From NCBI GenBank assembly GCA_039939375.1, contig JBDVJO010000002.1, forward strand, positions 372,001 through 436,000: a stretch of 64,000 nt of DNA, in the 5' to 3' direction. Below, one piece after another: positions 34,067 through 41,450 of the stretch (positions are counted from its first letter, which is position 1; each line of letters begins with the position of its first letter). The notes under the pieces are model-generated. The model was not told the DNA's origin, did not search any database, and was given only the letters and a program-made list of their open reading frames with translations. This stretch comes from Paracrocinitomix sp039939375. Lineage in GTDB: Bacteria > Bacteroidota > Bacteroidia > Flavobacteriales_D > Crocinitomicaceae. The translations under genes were made by a program, and so were the position numbers.

Positions 34067-36247
34067 TTACATTTCGATAATAATAAATTCTGTGCGCCTA
34101 TTGTCTTGATGTTGTTCTTCGGTACATTGAACCCCGTCAGCGCATTCATTCACCAGTTTTGATTCACCATATCCCTTTCCAGAAATTCGGTCAGGATTTG
34201 TGATTCTACTTTTGATGTATTCTGCTGATGCTTTTGCTCTTTTGTCAGACAATGATTGATTAGAAGTAGCACTTCCTCTTGAGTCAGTATGAGAACCTAA
34301 TTCAATAACCATCTCTGGGTTGTCATTCATTACTTGTACAATTTTGTCCAACTCAAGCGCCGCGTCCTCTCTGATTTTATATTTACCTAAATCAAAATAA
34401 ATGGGTTTGATGTCTACTACTTTTGAGAGATCTAAGCCAACTTCAATTTTTTCCATTTTGATGTGTAAATCTTCTAAAACATTGTATTGTCCTTCTTTAT
34501 CAAATAGTACGTTATACGTTTCAGTGATTACTAAATATCCTTTTTTCTCAAGTTTGATGTTATAGCTACCTCTATCTTGTAATTTTTTGTTGGCTAATGG
34601 CATGATAAAATCGCCTGACTTGTTCGTCATAGTGGCAGTTGTTTCATCTACCATATTATCTAAAACAGTTACTAAAACACTATCCAAAGGTTGATTGGTT
34701 TCTGCATCCTTCACTAAAATATACAAGGATATCCCTGGATCTTTTTCAAGCGAAAGATTCGCCATGACGATATCATCTTCACTGTAAGTATCTACAGAAT
34801 TGGCATCCCCAAAATAATTTTCTTTATTTCCTTTTATCTCGAATTTTCGCTCTGGATCTGCTAAAAAAGAATATTTACCGTCAGCATCAGTAATTACTGT
34901 TTCAATTTCTCCTAATTCAAAGTCGATCAGTTTGACTTCAACACCTGCGAGATTTTGCCCTTTCTTATCGGTCGCAGTCCCTTGCACTATCTTCTTTACC
35001 GTACCAAAAGTATAAATATCCATTCCTCCAAATCCACCATTTCTGTTAGATGAAAAATAGCCACTTCGTTCATCTTGATTCCAGCTGATGTAAATGTCAT
35101 CTCCAGCCGAATTCATTGGATGTCCCATATTCATTGGTGTTGACCATTCACCATCTTTTTTCTCCGAAACAAAGAAGTCATAACCTCCTGAAGAGTTGTG
35201 TCCCTTGGATGAAAAATAAAGTCTGTTTCCATCTTGAGAAAGGAATGGCGCATCTTCATCAAAAGTTGAATTTATTCGGTTGCTTATTGCTACTGGACTT
35301 TGCCATACACCATTAACTTTATCGCTTTGGTAGATATCCAAATTCCCAAATTCTCCTCTTGCACTAAAAATAAATGTTTGTTGGTCTTTTGAGAAAACTC
35401 CGTGTGGTTGAAAAAAATACGTTCCAAATTCTTCTGGTAATGGTTGCAAACTGTTTAAACGATCATCAGCTATTGATGACACCCACACCTTATTCTGGTA
35501 AAAGACTAAAATGGAATCAGAAGAATATACTTTTCCAACAACACACTGATGCGTTGTTTGTTCTATACTGGGGTTGTATGTGGATGCAACTGATTCTTCA
35601 ATGTCAAAATAATAAATGTTTTCAAAGTATAGATTGTCTGCGTCTCTGAACTCATCATCATAATCTTTATAGCGGGCGTTGTAAAGTAGTAGGTTTTCAG
35701 CTTCAATGAACACCGGCGTGTATTCGGCATCTACAGAGTTGATGAAGAAATCCATGTTTTCAACCTCTAAAGGCTCATAGATTAATTCCATATTGTTTAG
35801 CGCGTTCTGGCAAGATTTTATGTAAGAATTAATAGAAACGAAAAATGGATTTTCATTGGTTTTTTTCTTCACGGCTTTATCCAGTAAAAAGTTGTACCAT
35901 TCAATGGCTTCGTTATGTTTTTCTTGCAATCTGAGGCAGTTTGCGTAATCATAAAACACCACATAATTGGTGTCTTTCATTTGTGCAATTTCTTTTGTTA
36001 AATAGGTGTAGGCAGAATCATAAATCTCATATCCGTAAAGGTAGATGTCAACGATTCCTCTGTATGCTTTAGAGTTATTTGCTTCAATTGATAATACTTC
36101 TTTATACGCTTTAAGTACTGGAGGGTAATCTAATTTCTTTTTACTTTTTTCGGCGCTATTCATTAGCTTTCCAACGGATGTTTGTGCATGAACAGGGCTT
36201 AAAATTAGAATAGACCAAATAAAAGAAAGAAGTAAAATATATCTCAT
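34067..36247 (-). CDS. Second PorE-like periplasmic protein
   Basis: A 726-residue protein with signal peptide ending VHAQ. Order of domains: TPR helices (~25-150), PD40/WD40-like blades (~170-440; FSKDQQTFIFSARGEFG, LSQDGNRLYFSSKGHNSSGG, WNQDERSGYFSSNRNGGFGGMDIYTF), carboxypeptidase-regulatory-like folds (~445-520 and ~535-610), and an OmpA domain (~625-726) with ELGSHTDSRGSATSNQSLS and NRRTEFIIIEM. The same design as the protein at 7.8-9.9 kb, with one more regulatory fold and stronger match to peptidoglycan-binding residues. Likely a T9SS or gliding envelope anchor. No lipobox. Confidence 0.85.
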   Translation of the reverse strand: MRYILLLSFIWSILILSPVHAQTSVGKLMNSAEKSKKKLDYPPVLKAYKEVLSIEANNSKAYRGIVDIYLYGYEIYDSAYTYLTKEIAQMKDTNYVVFYDYANCLRLQEKHNEAIEWYNFLLDKAVKKKTNENPFFVSINSYIKSCQNALNNMELIYEPLEVENMDFFINSVDAEYTPVFIEAENLLLYNARYKDYDDEFRDADNLYFENIYYFDIEESVASTYNPSIEQTTHQCVVGKVYSSDSILVFYQNKVWVSSIADDRLNSLQPLPEEFGTYFFQPHGVFSKDQQTFIFSARGEFGNLDIYQSDKVNGVWQSPVAISNRINSTFDEDAPFLSQDGNRLYFSSKGHNSSGGYDFFVSEKKDGEWSTPMNMGHPMNSAGDDIYISWNQDERSGYFSSNRNGGFGGMDIYTFGTVKKIVQGTATDKKGQNLAGVEVKLIDFELGEIETVITDADGKYSFLADPERKFEIKGNKENYFGDANSVDTYSEDDIVMANLSLEKDPGISLYILVKDAETNQPLDSVLVTVLDNMVDETTATMTNKSGDFIMPLANKKLQDRGSYNIKLEKKGYLVITETYNVLFDKEGQYNVLEDLHIKMEKIEVGLDLSKVVDIKPIYFDLGKYKIREDAALELDKIVQVMNDNPEMVIELGSHTDSRGSATSNQSLSDKRAKASAEYIKSRITNPDRISGKGYGESKLVNECADGVQCTEEQHQDNRRTEFIIIEM

Positions 36248-36355
36248 AGTTTAACAGGATGTAGCTTCTGCTAAACTAACTTTTTCTTTCAATATTTTGA
36301 AATATTTACGTCTTAATTGACGGATTTTAAATGATTTTGTTTGATTCTAAACGAA

Positions 36356-36760
36356 TTAATAGATGCTTGCAATTAATGACCTTGAGTTGGCTTTATTTCT
36401 AAATTCAGCCAGATAAATGCCCTGCCAAATTCCTAGACCTAACCTTCCGTCAACAATAGGAATTGTGACCTCACAACCCGTAATGATAGATTTTATGTGT
36501 GCCGGCATGTCGTCTGGCCCCTCAAATGTGTGTTGATAGTATGCTTCGTTTTCTTTGACATTTCTATTGAACCATTCGTTCATGTCTGAAAGTACTGTCG
36601 GATCTGCATTTTCATTAATACATATTCCCGCAGAGGTATGTTGAATAAAAAGATGGATTAATCCTTTTGAAGGTAACGGATCTAACTGCGATAATATCTC
36701 TTCAGTAATTATATGAAAGCCTCTTGATTTGGGCGATAAATTGATCTTGTACTGGTTCAC
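36356..36760 (-). CDS. YjbQ family protein (UPF0047)
   Basis: A 134-residue protein with the YjbQ core: GLIHLFIQHTSAGICINENADP (~38-59), the His of YQHTFEGPDDMPAHIKSI (~80-97) and LGIWQGIYLAEFRN near the end. The family has a weak thiamine-phosphate-synthase side activity, but its physiological role is unknown. Its ATG overlaps the stop of the NlpC/P60 gene (ATGA), so it is translationally coupled. Confidence 0.9.
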   Translation of the reverse strand: MNQYKINLSPKSRGFHIITEEILSQLDPLPSKGLIHLFIQHTSAGICINENADPTVLSDMNEWFNRNVKENEAYYQHTFEGPDDMPAHIKSIITGCEVTIPIVDGRLGLGIWQGIYLAEFRNKANSRSLIASIY

Positions 36761-37512
36761 AATCTTTTAATTGAATGAAATATGTGCGTGTATTTATCTA
36801 AGTCATCTCTAAAGATTCCTTTTTCATCAAATTGGTCTATTCGAACGTGCCCTGCTGCATGAATTATTTCATTTTTTTCCACTAAAATTCCAACATGATG
36901 TACTTTGTTTTTTGCATTGATGAAATACATGATGTCTCCTATTTGTCTATTTTCAAAAGGAATAGATGTACCAATTTCTGCCTGTTTTGAAGCGTTCCTG
37001 GGCAATTGAATTCCGTGTAATTTGGCAACGATTTGAGTCAAGCCACTACAATCTATTCCATAAATTCCTTTACCTCCCCATAAATAAGGCGTGTTCAGGT
37101 AGCGCTTTGCGGAATCTACGAAACTTAAAGAGTAATTTTCTAGCTCACCGATCTCATACTGATGGTTTGAAATTGAAATGAATCCGTTTTCGTAATTAGG
37201 AAGATTTGATCCGCAAATGATGTGCTGTTCCCCAATTGGTCCAATTATCTTTTTAGAGCCTTCAGTCAACACCTGATGCTTTTGTGATGCACAATTCTCA
37301 AATTCTTCATCAGAAATGTAGATGAGCTGTTTGAAATCCATGTATCCGGTGTAATCATCTGCCGGAAAATAAATCTTAATCCATGGCTGTCCTTTTTCTA
37401 GGATTTGAACATAGTCTCCAAATAATAATTGAGTTACGATTTCACTTTCATCACTTGCTGCAGCTCTCAACGGTGCAATTGAAACTTGACAGATGCCATA
37501 ATTCTTAATCAT
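36757..37512 (-). CDS. NlpC/P60 (C40) peptidase with SH3 domain
   Basis: A 251-residue cell-wall endopeptidase. Residues ~5-75 are a bacterial SH3 fold (PLRAAASDESEIVTQLLFGDYVQIL); the catalytic domain holds LWGGKGIYGIDCSGLTQ (Cys of DCSG, ~157), HHVGILV (His, ~213) and IIHAAG (third residue, ~225). It would cut the D-Glu to diaminopimelate link in stem peptides. No signal peptide is visible, as in other members of this YkfC-like group that act on imported muropeptides, so a cytoplasmic role in peptide recycling is plausible. ATG 37512 is preferred over the TTG two codons earlier. Confidence 0.88.
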   Translation of the reverse strand: MIKNYGICQVSIAPLRAAASDESEIVTQLLFGDYVQILEKGQPWIKIYFPADDYTGYMDFKQLIYISDEEFENCASQKHQVLTEGSKKIIGPIGEQHIICGSNLPNYENGFISISNHQYEIGELENYSLSFVDSAKRYLNTPYLWGGKGIYGIDCSGLTQIVAKLHGIQLPRNASKQAEIGTSIPFENRQIGDIMYFINAKNKVHHVGILVEKNEIIHAAGHVRIDQFDEKGIFRDDLDKYTHIFHSIKRL

Positions 37513-37560
37513 TAGCAAAGGGTTTAATTGATTTTTTACGATAAGGCTAATTTAGCTATT

Positions 37561-38685
37561 CTAGTGAGGTTTCAATTTCAAAAGTGGTTTTTCAATTAAA
37601 TGATAACTGCAAGATGCTATCGTCACAGTTGCCCCAAAGCTCAGAATCAAATAAATAGGTACTAACCAATATCCATGCGCTCCCCAAGAATTCATCCAGT
37701 TAAAAAGTAGGTACATAACAACCAGATGGTACATGTAAAGACCGTAAGAAATTTTACCTAAGTAATTGAACGTCTTGTATTTTCCCATTTTAAGAACAGA
37801 ATGTTTTCCCCTGATTTGATCTAGAACGATAAAGGCGAAAAATAATGACAATACGAATCGCTCAATTACAATTAATTCTCCAAAAAACACTTTGTTTTTT
37901 AGTACGCACAGAATAAATCCTAGAACATAAATTCCTAACACGGCAGGAGTTTTTATGTTTTGAAGGCTATTAATCCATTTTTTTTCATGAAAAAGAGACC
38001 AAGCGACAAAACTTCCCGTCAAAATATCTTGACATACGGCAAAGGTGTGATAATAGATAAGGCGCTCTTCTTCCCAATGAACTGCTCTAAAAATGAAAGA
38101 AAGTACATATAGCATGATTATGATGGCCGGAAGTTTCAGCTTAGATATCTTGCTCCAAATTAGCAGTAAAATTCCCCAGAATAAATAGAATTGTTCTTCA
38201 ACAGCTACAGACCAAGGACTGGTTAAAAAGTTAACGCTATCAGCCATGCCGTTATAGATCTCATCAAAATTGGCGAGAAAAAACAGGTACATGACTGGAT
38301 CATGATTCGTTTCATATCCAGGAATTATGGCCGGAAACAGCACAAATCCAATTAAAACAACGATAAAATAAAGCGGCCAAATTCTGACCGTTCTTCGGAT
38401 TAAAAATTTTCCTAAGGCAAATGCTCCTCTGTGCTTGACTTCATGGAGAATCAGGTAAGTGATTAAGAATCCGGATAAGACAAAAAAGAAATTGACTCCT
38501 AAACTGCCTTTCTCAAAAATTGAAAGTATTGCTTTGCCCAAAGCGTGTTCTGTAAATACTGGGTATACAGCTTTCATATCTGCACTAAAATGAAATAAAA
38601 AGACGCTTAAAGCGGCAATAAAGCGCAAGGCATCTAAGTTTTCAAAGTAAATCTTTGGTATTTTTTTGTCAGATTGCTGTTTCAA
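37561..38685 (-). CDS. Acyltransferase family 3 (OafA/YrhL-like) membrane protein
   Basis: A 374-residue integral membrane acyltransferase with about ten helices. The family opening ENLDALRFIAALSVFLFHF (active-site His region) lies at residues 15-33, GSLGVNFFFVLSGFLITYLI at ~55, and RRTVRIWPLYFIV at ~92. SPWSVAVEEQFYLFW (~155) is the conserved WSL/V-xxExxFY block. Such proteins O-acylate sugars of lipopolysaccharide, capsule or peptidoglycan; the acceptor is unknown. The start codon is TTG at 38685; no ATG occurs before the first conserved motif. Divergent from lhgO with overlapping -7 boxes. Confidence 0.88.
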   Translation of the reverse strand: MKQQSDKKIPKIYFENLDALRFIAALSVFLFHFSADMKAVYPVFTEHALGKAILSIFEKGSLGVNFFFVLSGFLITYLILHEVKHRGAFALGKFLIRRTVRIWPLYFIVVLIGFVLFPAIIPGYETNHDPVMYLFFLANFDEIYNGMADSVNFLTSPWSVAVEEQFYLFWGILLLIWSKISKLKLPAIIIMLYVLSFIFRAVHWEEERLIYYHTFAVCQDILTGSFVAWSLFHEKKWINSLQNIKTPAVLGIYVLGFILCVLKNKVFFGELIVIERFVLSLFFAFIVLDQIRGKHSVLKMGKYKTFNYLGKISYGLYMYHLVVMYLLFNWMNSWGAHGYWLVPIYLILSFGATVTIASCSYHLIEKPLLKLKPH

Positions 38686-38699
38686 ACTTTAGCTTTGAT

Positions 38700-38707
38700 T
38701 AATTTTG
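38700..38707 (+). promoter_or_regulatory. Bacteroidota -7 box for lhgO
   Basis: Exact TAATTTTG, 18 bases before the TTG chosen as start. The opposing TACATTTG of the acyltransferase gene begins five bases on. Confidence 0.55.
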
Positions 38708-38711
38708 TATC

Positions 38712-38719
38712 CAAATGTA
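38712..38719 (-). promoter_or_regulatory. Bacteroidota -7 box for the acyltransferase gene
   Basis: Exact TACATTTG on the minus strand, 26 bases before the TTG start at 38685. Faces the lhgO -7 box. Confidence 0.55.
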
Positions 38720-38725
38720 AGCAAA

Positions 38726-39961
38726 TTGGAAAATTCAGAAACTTTTGACATAGCCATAATTGGTGGAGGTATTGTAGGAGCGGCAACGCTTTATAAATTG
38801 CAAATACGAAATCCGAACTTAAAAATTGTTCTAATCGAAAAAGAAAAAGAACTGGCCGCTCATCAAACTGGGCATAATTCAGGTGTAATTCATTCTGGAT
38901 TGTACTATAAACCAGGATCTCTTAAGGCAAAAAACTGTGTTAAAGGAAGGCATGAGTTGGTCGCTTTTTCTAAAGAGTATGGCGTGGCTCATGATGTTTG
39001 CGGTAAAGTGGTAGTGGCAACTAAAGAGTCAGAATTACCCTTCATGAACAAGATTTTTGAAAACGGTATAGCTAACAATACTGAAGGAATTGAAATCATA
39101 AATGGCGAGCAGATTAAGGAACATGAGCCGCATGTTGAAGGAATAGGAGGGATTTGGGTTCCATGCACAGGAATTGTTGATTTCGTAGGAGCTACAAAAA
39201 AGATGGCTGAGGTAGCTTTAGCTAAAAACCAGGAGTCTAAAATGATATTAGGAGAAGCGGTTATTGACATAGAAGATGGAGCAGGATGTCACAATATTGT
39301 AACAGATAAGCAAATTGTGAAAGCAAAGAAGATGATTTTTTGTGCAGGCTTACAAGCGGACAGAATGGCTAAAAAAGATGGCGTTCAACTGAAGGAGAAA
39401 GTAGTTGGTTTTAGAGGAGATTATTATGAATTAACTGAACAGGCTAAGCACAAGGTTAAGAATTTAATTTATCCGGTACCAAACCCTGATTTCCCGTTTT
39501 TGGGAGTTCATTTTACCAGAATGACTAACGGAGAAACAGAATGTGGACCTAATGCAGTATTCACATTCAAAAGAGAAGGATACGGTAAAACGGATTTTAG
39601 CATGAGAGATACAGCTAACGCATTATCTTATTCGGGTACTTGGAAGCTATTTTTTGGAAATATGAAGTTTGGAATTAATGAATATAGAAGAGCTTTTTCT
39701 AAAAAGTTATTCCTTAAAACACTTCAAACTATGATTCCGTCTCTTACTATGGATGATATAAAACCCGGAAGATCTGGGGTTAGAGCTTTGCTTTTGGGAG
39801 CAGACGGTGATACGAGAGACGACTTTAGAATTGAACATACTGAAGATTCTATTCATGTATTAAACGCACCTTCACCTGCAGCAACAGCCTCTTTAGCAAT
39901 TGGTGAATACATAGCAGAAATGGCAGAAGAAAAGTTCGGTTTAAAAACAGTGATTCTTTAA
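38726..39961 (+). CDS. lhgO: L-2-hydroxyglutarate oxidase/dehydrogenase
   Basis: A 411-residue FAD enzyme that oxidises L-2-hydroxyglutarate to 2-oxoglutarate, a repair and lysine/glutarate-catabolism step at the inner membrane. FDIAIIGGGIVGAATLY is the dinucleotide-binding start, AAHQTGHNSGVIHSGLYYKPGSLKA the family signature (His-linked FAD region), and PGRSGVRALLLGADG ... NAPSPAATASLAIGEYIA the C-terminal FAD contacts. Start is TTG 38726, giving ENSETFDIAIIGGG; the TTG at 38705 is inside the -7 box and the ATG at 38715 is followed directly by TAA in another frame. Its 3' end overlaps a convergent lipoprotein gene by 4 bases. Confidence 0.92.
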   Translation: MENSETFDIAIIGGGIVGAATLYKLQIRNPNLKIVLIEKEKELAAHQTGHNSGVIHSGLYYKPGSLKAKNCVKGRHELVAFSKEYGVAHDVCGKVVVATKESELPFMNKIFENGIANNTEGIEIINGEQIKEHEPHVEGIGGIWVPCTGIVDFVGATKKMAEVALAKNQESKMILGEAVIDIEDGAGCHNIVTDKQIVKAKKMIFCAGLQADRMAKKDGVQLKEKVVGFRGDYYELTEQAKHKVKNLIYPVPNPDFPFLGVHFTRMTNGETECGPNAVFTFKREGYGKTDFSMRDTANALSYSGTWKLFFGNMKFGINEYRRAFSKKLFLKTLQTMIPSLTMDDIKPGRSGVRALLLGADGDTRDDFRIEHTEDSIHVLNAPSPAATASLAIGEYIAEMAEEKFGLKTVIL

Positions 39962-40341
39962 ATCTTTTTCCCTTTATATCTGATGTGCCAGTTCATATCA
40001 GATGTTGATTCATGATGATAGTAGATAACACTGTCATTTCTTAGGGTAATTTGTCTGCCCCAAATTAAACCCGTTACAAAATTCTCATCTGCGAAATATC
40101 CGGATGATGAAATGTACTTGTACGGAACCGGTAAATCTCTAAACTGCATGTGTTTTGAATCTTTAGAAGTAATATCTTCAATTCCCGTATAAGTCGTATC
40201 AAAAAAATAGCCGTTGCTATCTAAATGTTCAGTAATCTCACAGTTATAGCTGCCAATATACGTTTTGTATTTCTTTTTTTGACAAGCAGATAAAATAACA
40301 AAGAGGGCAATTATTGAAAGGGGTAAAAAAACTTTTTTCAT
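39958..40341 (-). CDS. Small lipoprotein, unknown function
   Basis: A 127-residue protein with a lipobox LSAC (Cys20). The mature protein begins QKKKYKTYIGSYNCEITEH, basic after the Cys, so without a surface-export signal. It looks like a single beta-rich domain (YTGIEDITSKD, GLIWGRQITLRNDSVIYYHHES). No family recognised. Located 36 bases after tsaD in the same direction, probably a read-through operon. Confidence 0.7.
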   Translation of the reverse strand: MKKVFLPLSIIALFVILSACQKKKYKTYIGSYNCEITEHLDSNGYFFDTTYTGIEDITSKDSKHMQFRDLPVPYKYISSSGYFADENFVTGLIWGRQITLRNDSVIYYHHESTSDMNWHIRYKGKKI

Positions 40342-40376
40342 TACCAATAAGACGAAAAGAGGAGACTGAAGGCTGC

Positions 40377-41399
40377 TTAAATTTTTAATCGAGCATCCGG
40401 AATTACGTCTTGACCTACAAATTCGCCACTCAAATATTTGTAATAAGCGGCAATTGAAATCATTCCTGCATTATCTGTACAAAATTCGAATTTTGGAATG
40501 TAAGTATTCCAGCCTTGGTTATGGCCAATTCGCTTGAGTTCAGAGCGCAAAAGACTGTTGGCAGATACGCCACCTGCAATTGCTACCTCTTTAATATTGT
40601 ATTGTTTACAAGCTTTAATAAGTTTCTTAAACAAGGTTTTAATGATAGTGTGTTGATATGATGCACAAATATCATTTAAGTTATTTTCTATAAATGCCGA
40701 ATCAGTTTCTAAGTTCCGCTTCAAAAAATACAATAGTGATGTTTTTAATCCACTGAAACTAAAATCGAACTCTCCAATATTTGAAATTGGGAATTCATAC
40801 TTTAAAGGATCTCCTGATTGTGCGTACTTATCTACTAATGGTCCACCTGGATAAGGAATACTCATCAATTTGGCAGCCTTGTCAAATGCTTCGCCAGCTG
40901 CATCATCTTTGGTTTGTCCAATTACTTCCATGTCAAAATAATCTTTGACAAGTACAATTTGAGTATGACCGCCTGAAACCGTTAAACAGATAAATGGGAA
41001 ATTTGGTTTTTCTTGACTTTCTTCTTCTATGAAGTGAGCAAGAACGTGTCCTTGCATGTGGTTAACTTCAACAAGCGGAATGTCCAGCGCCATGGCAAAA
41101 CTTTTTGCGAAGCTTACACCAACTAACAATGATCCTAACAAACCTGGACCTCTTGTAAATCCAACTGCAGATATATCTTCTTTTGTGATTCCGGCTTTCT
41201 GTATGGCTTCGTGAACCACAGGAATTATATTTTGCTGATGAGCTCTTGACGCAAGCTCAGGAACCACACCTCCGTAAGATTCATGTACCTTTTGACCAGC
41301 AACAATATTGGATAACATTTCACCGTTTTTTAATATAGCGGCTGATGTGTCATCACAAGATGATTCAATTCCTAAAATTATAACGTCTTTCGCCTTCAA
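40377..41399 (-). CDS. tsaD: tRNA N6-adenosine threonylcarbamoyltransferase
   Basis: A 340-residue ASKHA-fold enzyme of the Kae1/TsaD family, which with TsaB, TsaE and TsaC makes t6A37 in ANN-decoding tRNAs. ILGIESSCDDTSAAIL opens the fold; HMQGHVLAHF supplies two metal His; VSGGHTQIV, GEAFDKAAKLM and GGPLVDKYA bind nucleotide; FCTDNAGMISIAAYY ends it. The start codon is TTG at 41399 (no ATG exists before the conserved block), placed about 17 bases after an exact TATTTTTG box. Confidence 0.95.
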   Translation of the reverse strand: MKAKDVIILGIESSCDDTSAAILKNGEMLSNIVAGQKVHESYGGVVPELASRAHQQNIIPVVHEAIQKAGITKEDISAVGFTRGPGLLGSLLVGVSFAKSFAMALDIPLVEVNHMQGHVLAHFIEEESQEKPNFPFICLTVSGGHTQIVLVKDYFDMEVIGQTKDDAAGEAFDKAAKLMSIPYPGGPLVDKYAQSGDPLKYEFPISNIGEFDFSFSGLKTSLLYFLKRNLETDSAFIENNLNDICASYQHTIIKTLFKKLIKACKQYNIKEVAIAGGVSANSLLRSELKRIGHNQGWNTYIPKFEFCTDNAGMISIAAYYKYLSGEFVGQDVIPDARLKI

Positions 41400-41415
41400 T
41401 TTTATTACTTTTATG

Positions 41416-41446
41416 CAAAAATAACAGCAATAACGAATCTAAGCAA
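41416..41446 (-). promoter_or_regulatory. Promoter of tsaD
   Basis: Read on the minus strand: TTG (41444-41446), 20 bases, TATTTTTG (41416-41423). The leader before the TTG start is only about ten bases. It lies within the presumed 5' end of the divergent TamB frame. Confidence 0.7.
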
Positions 41447-41450
41447 AATA

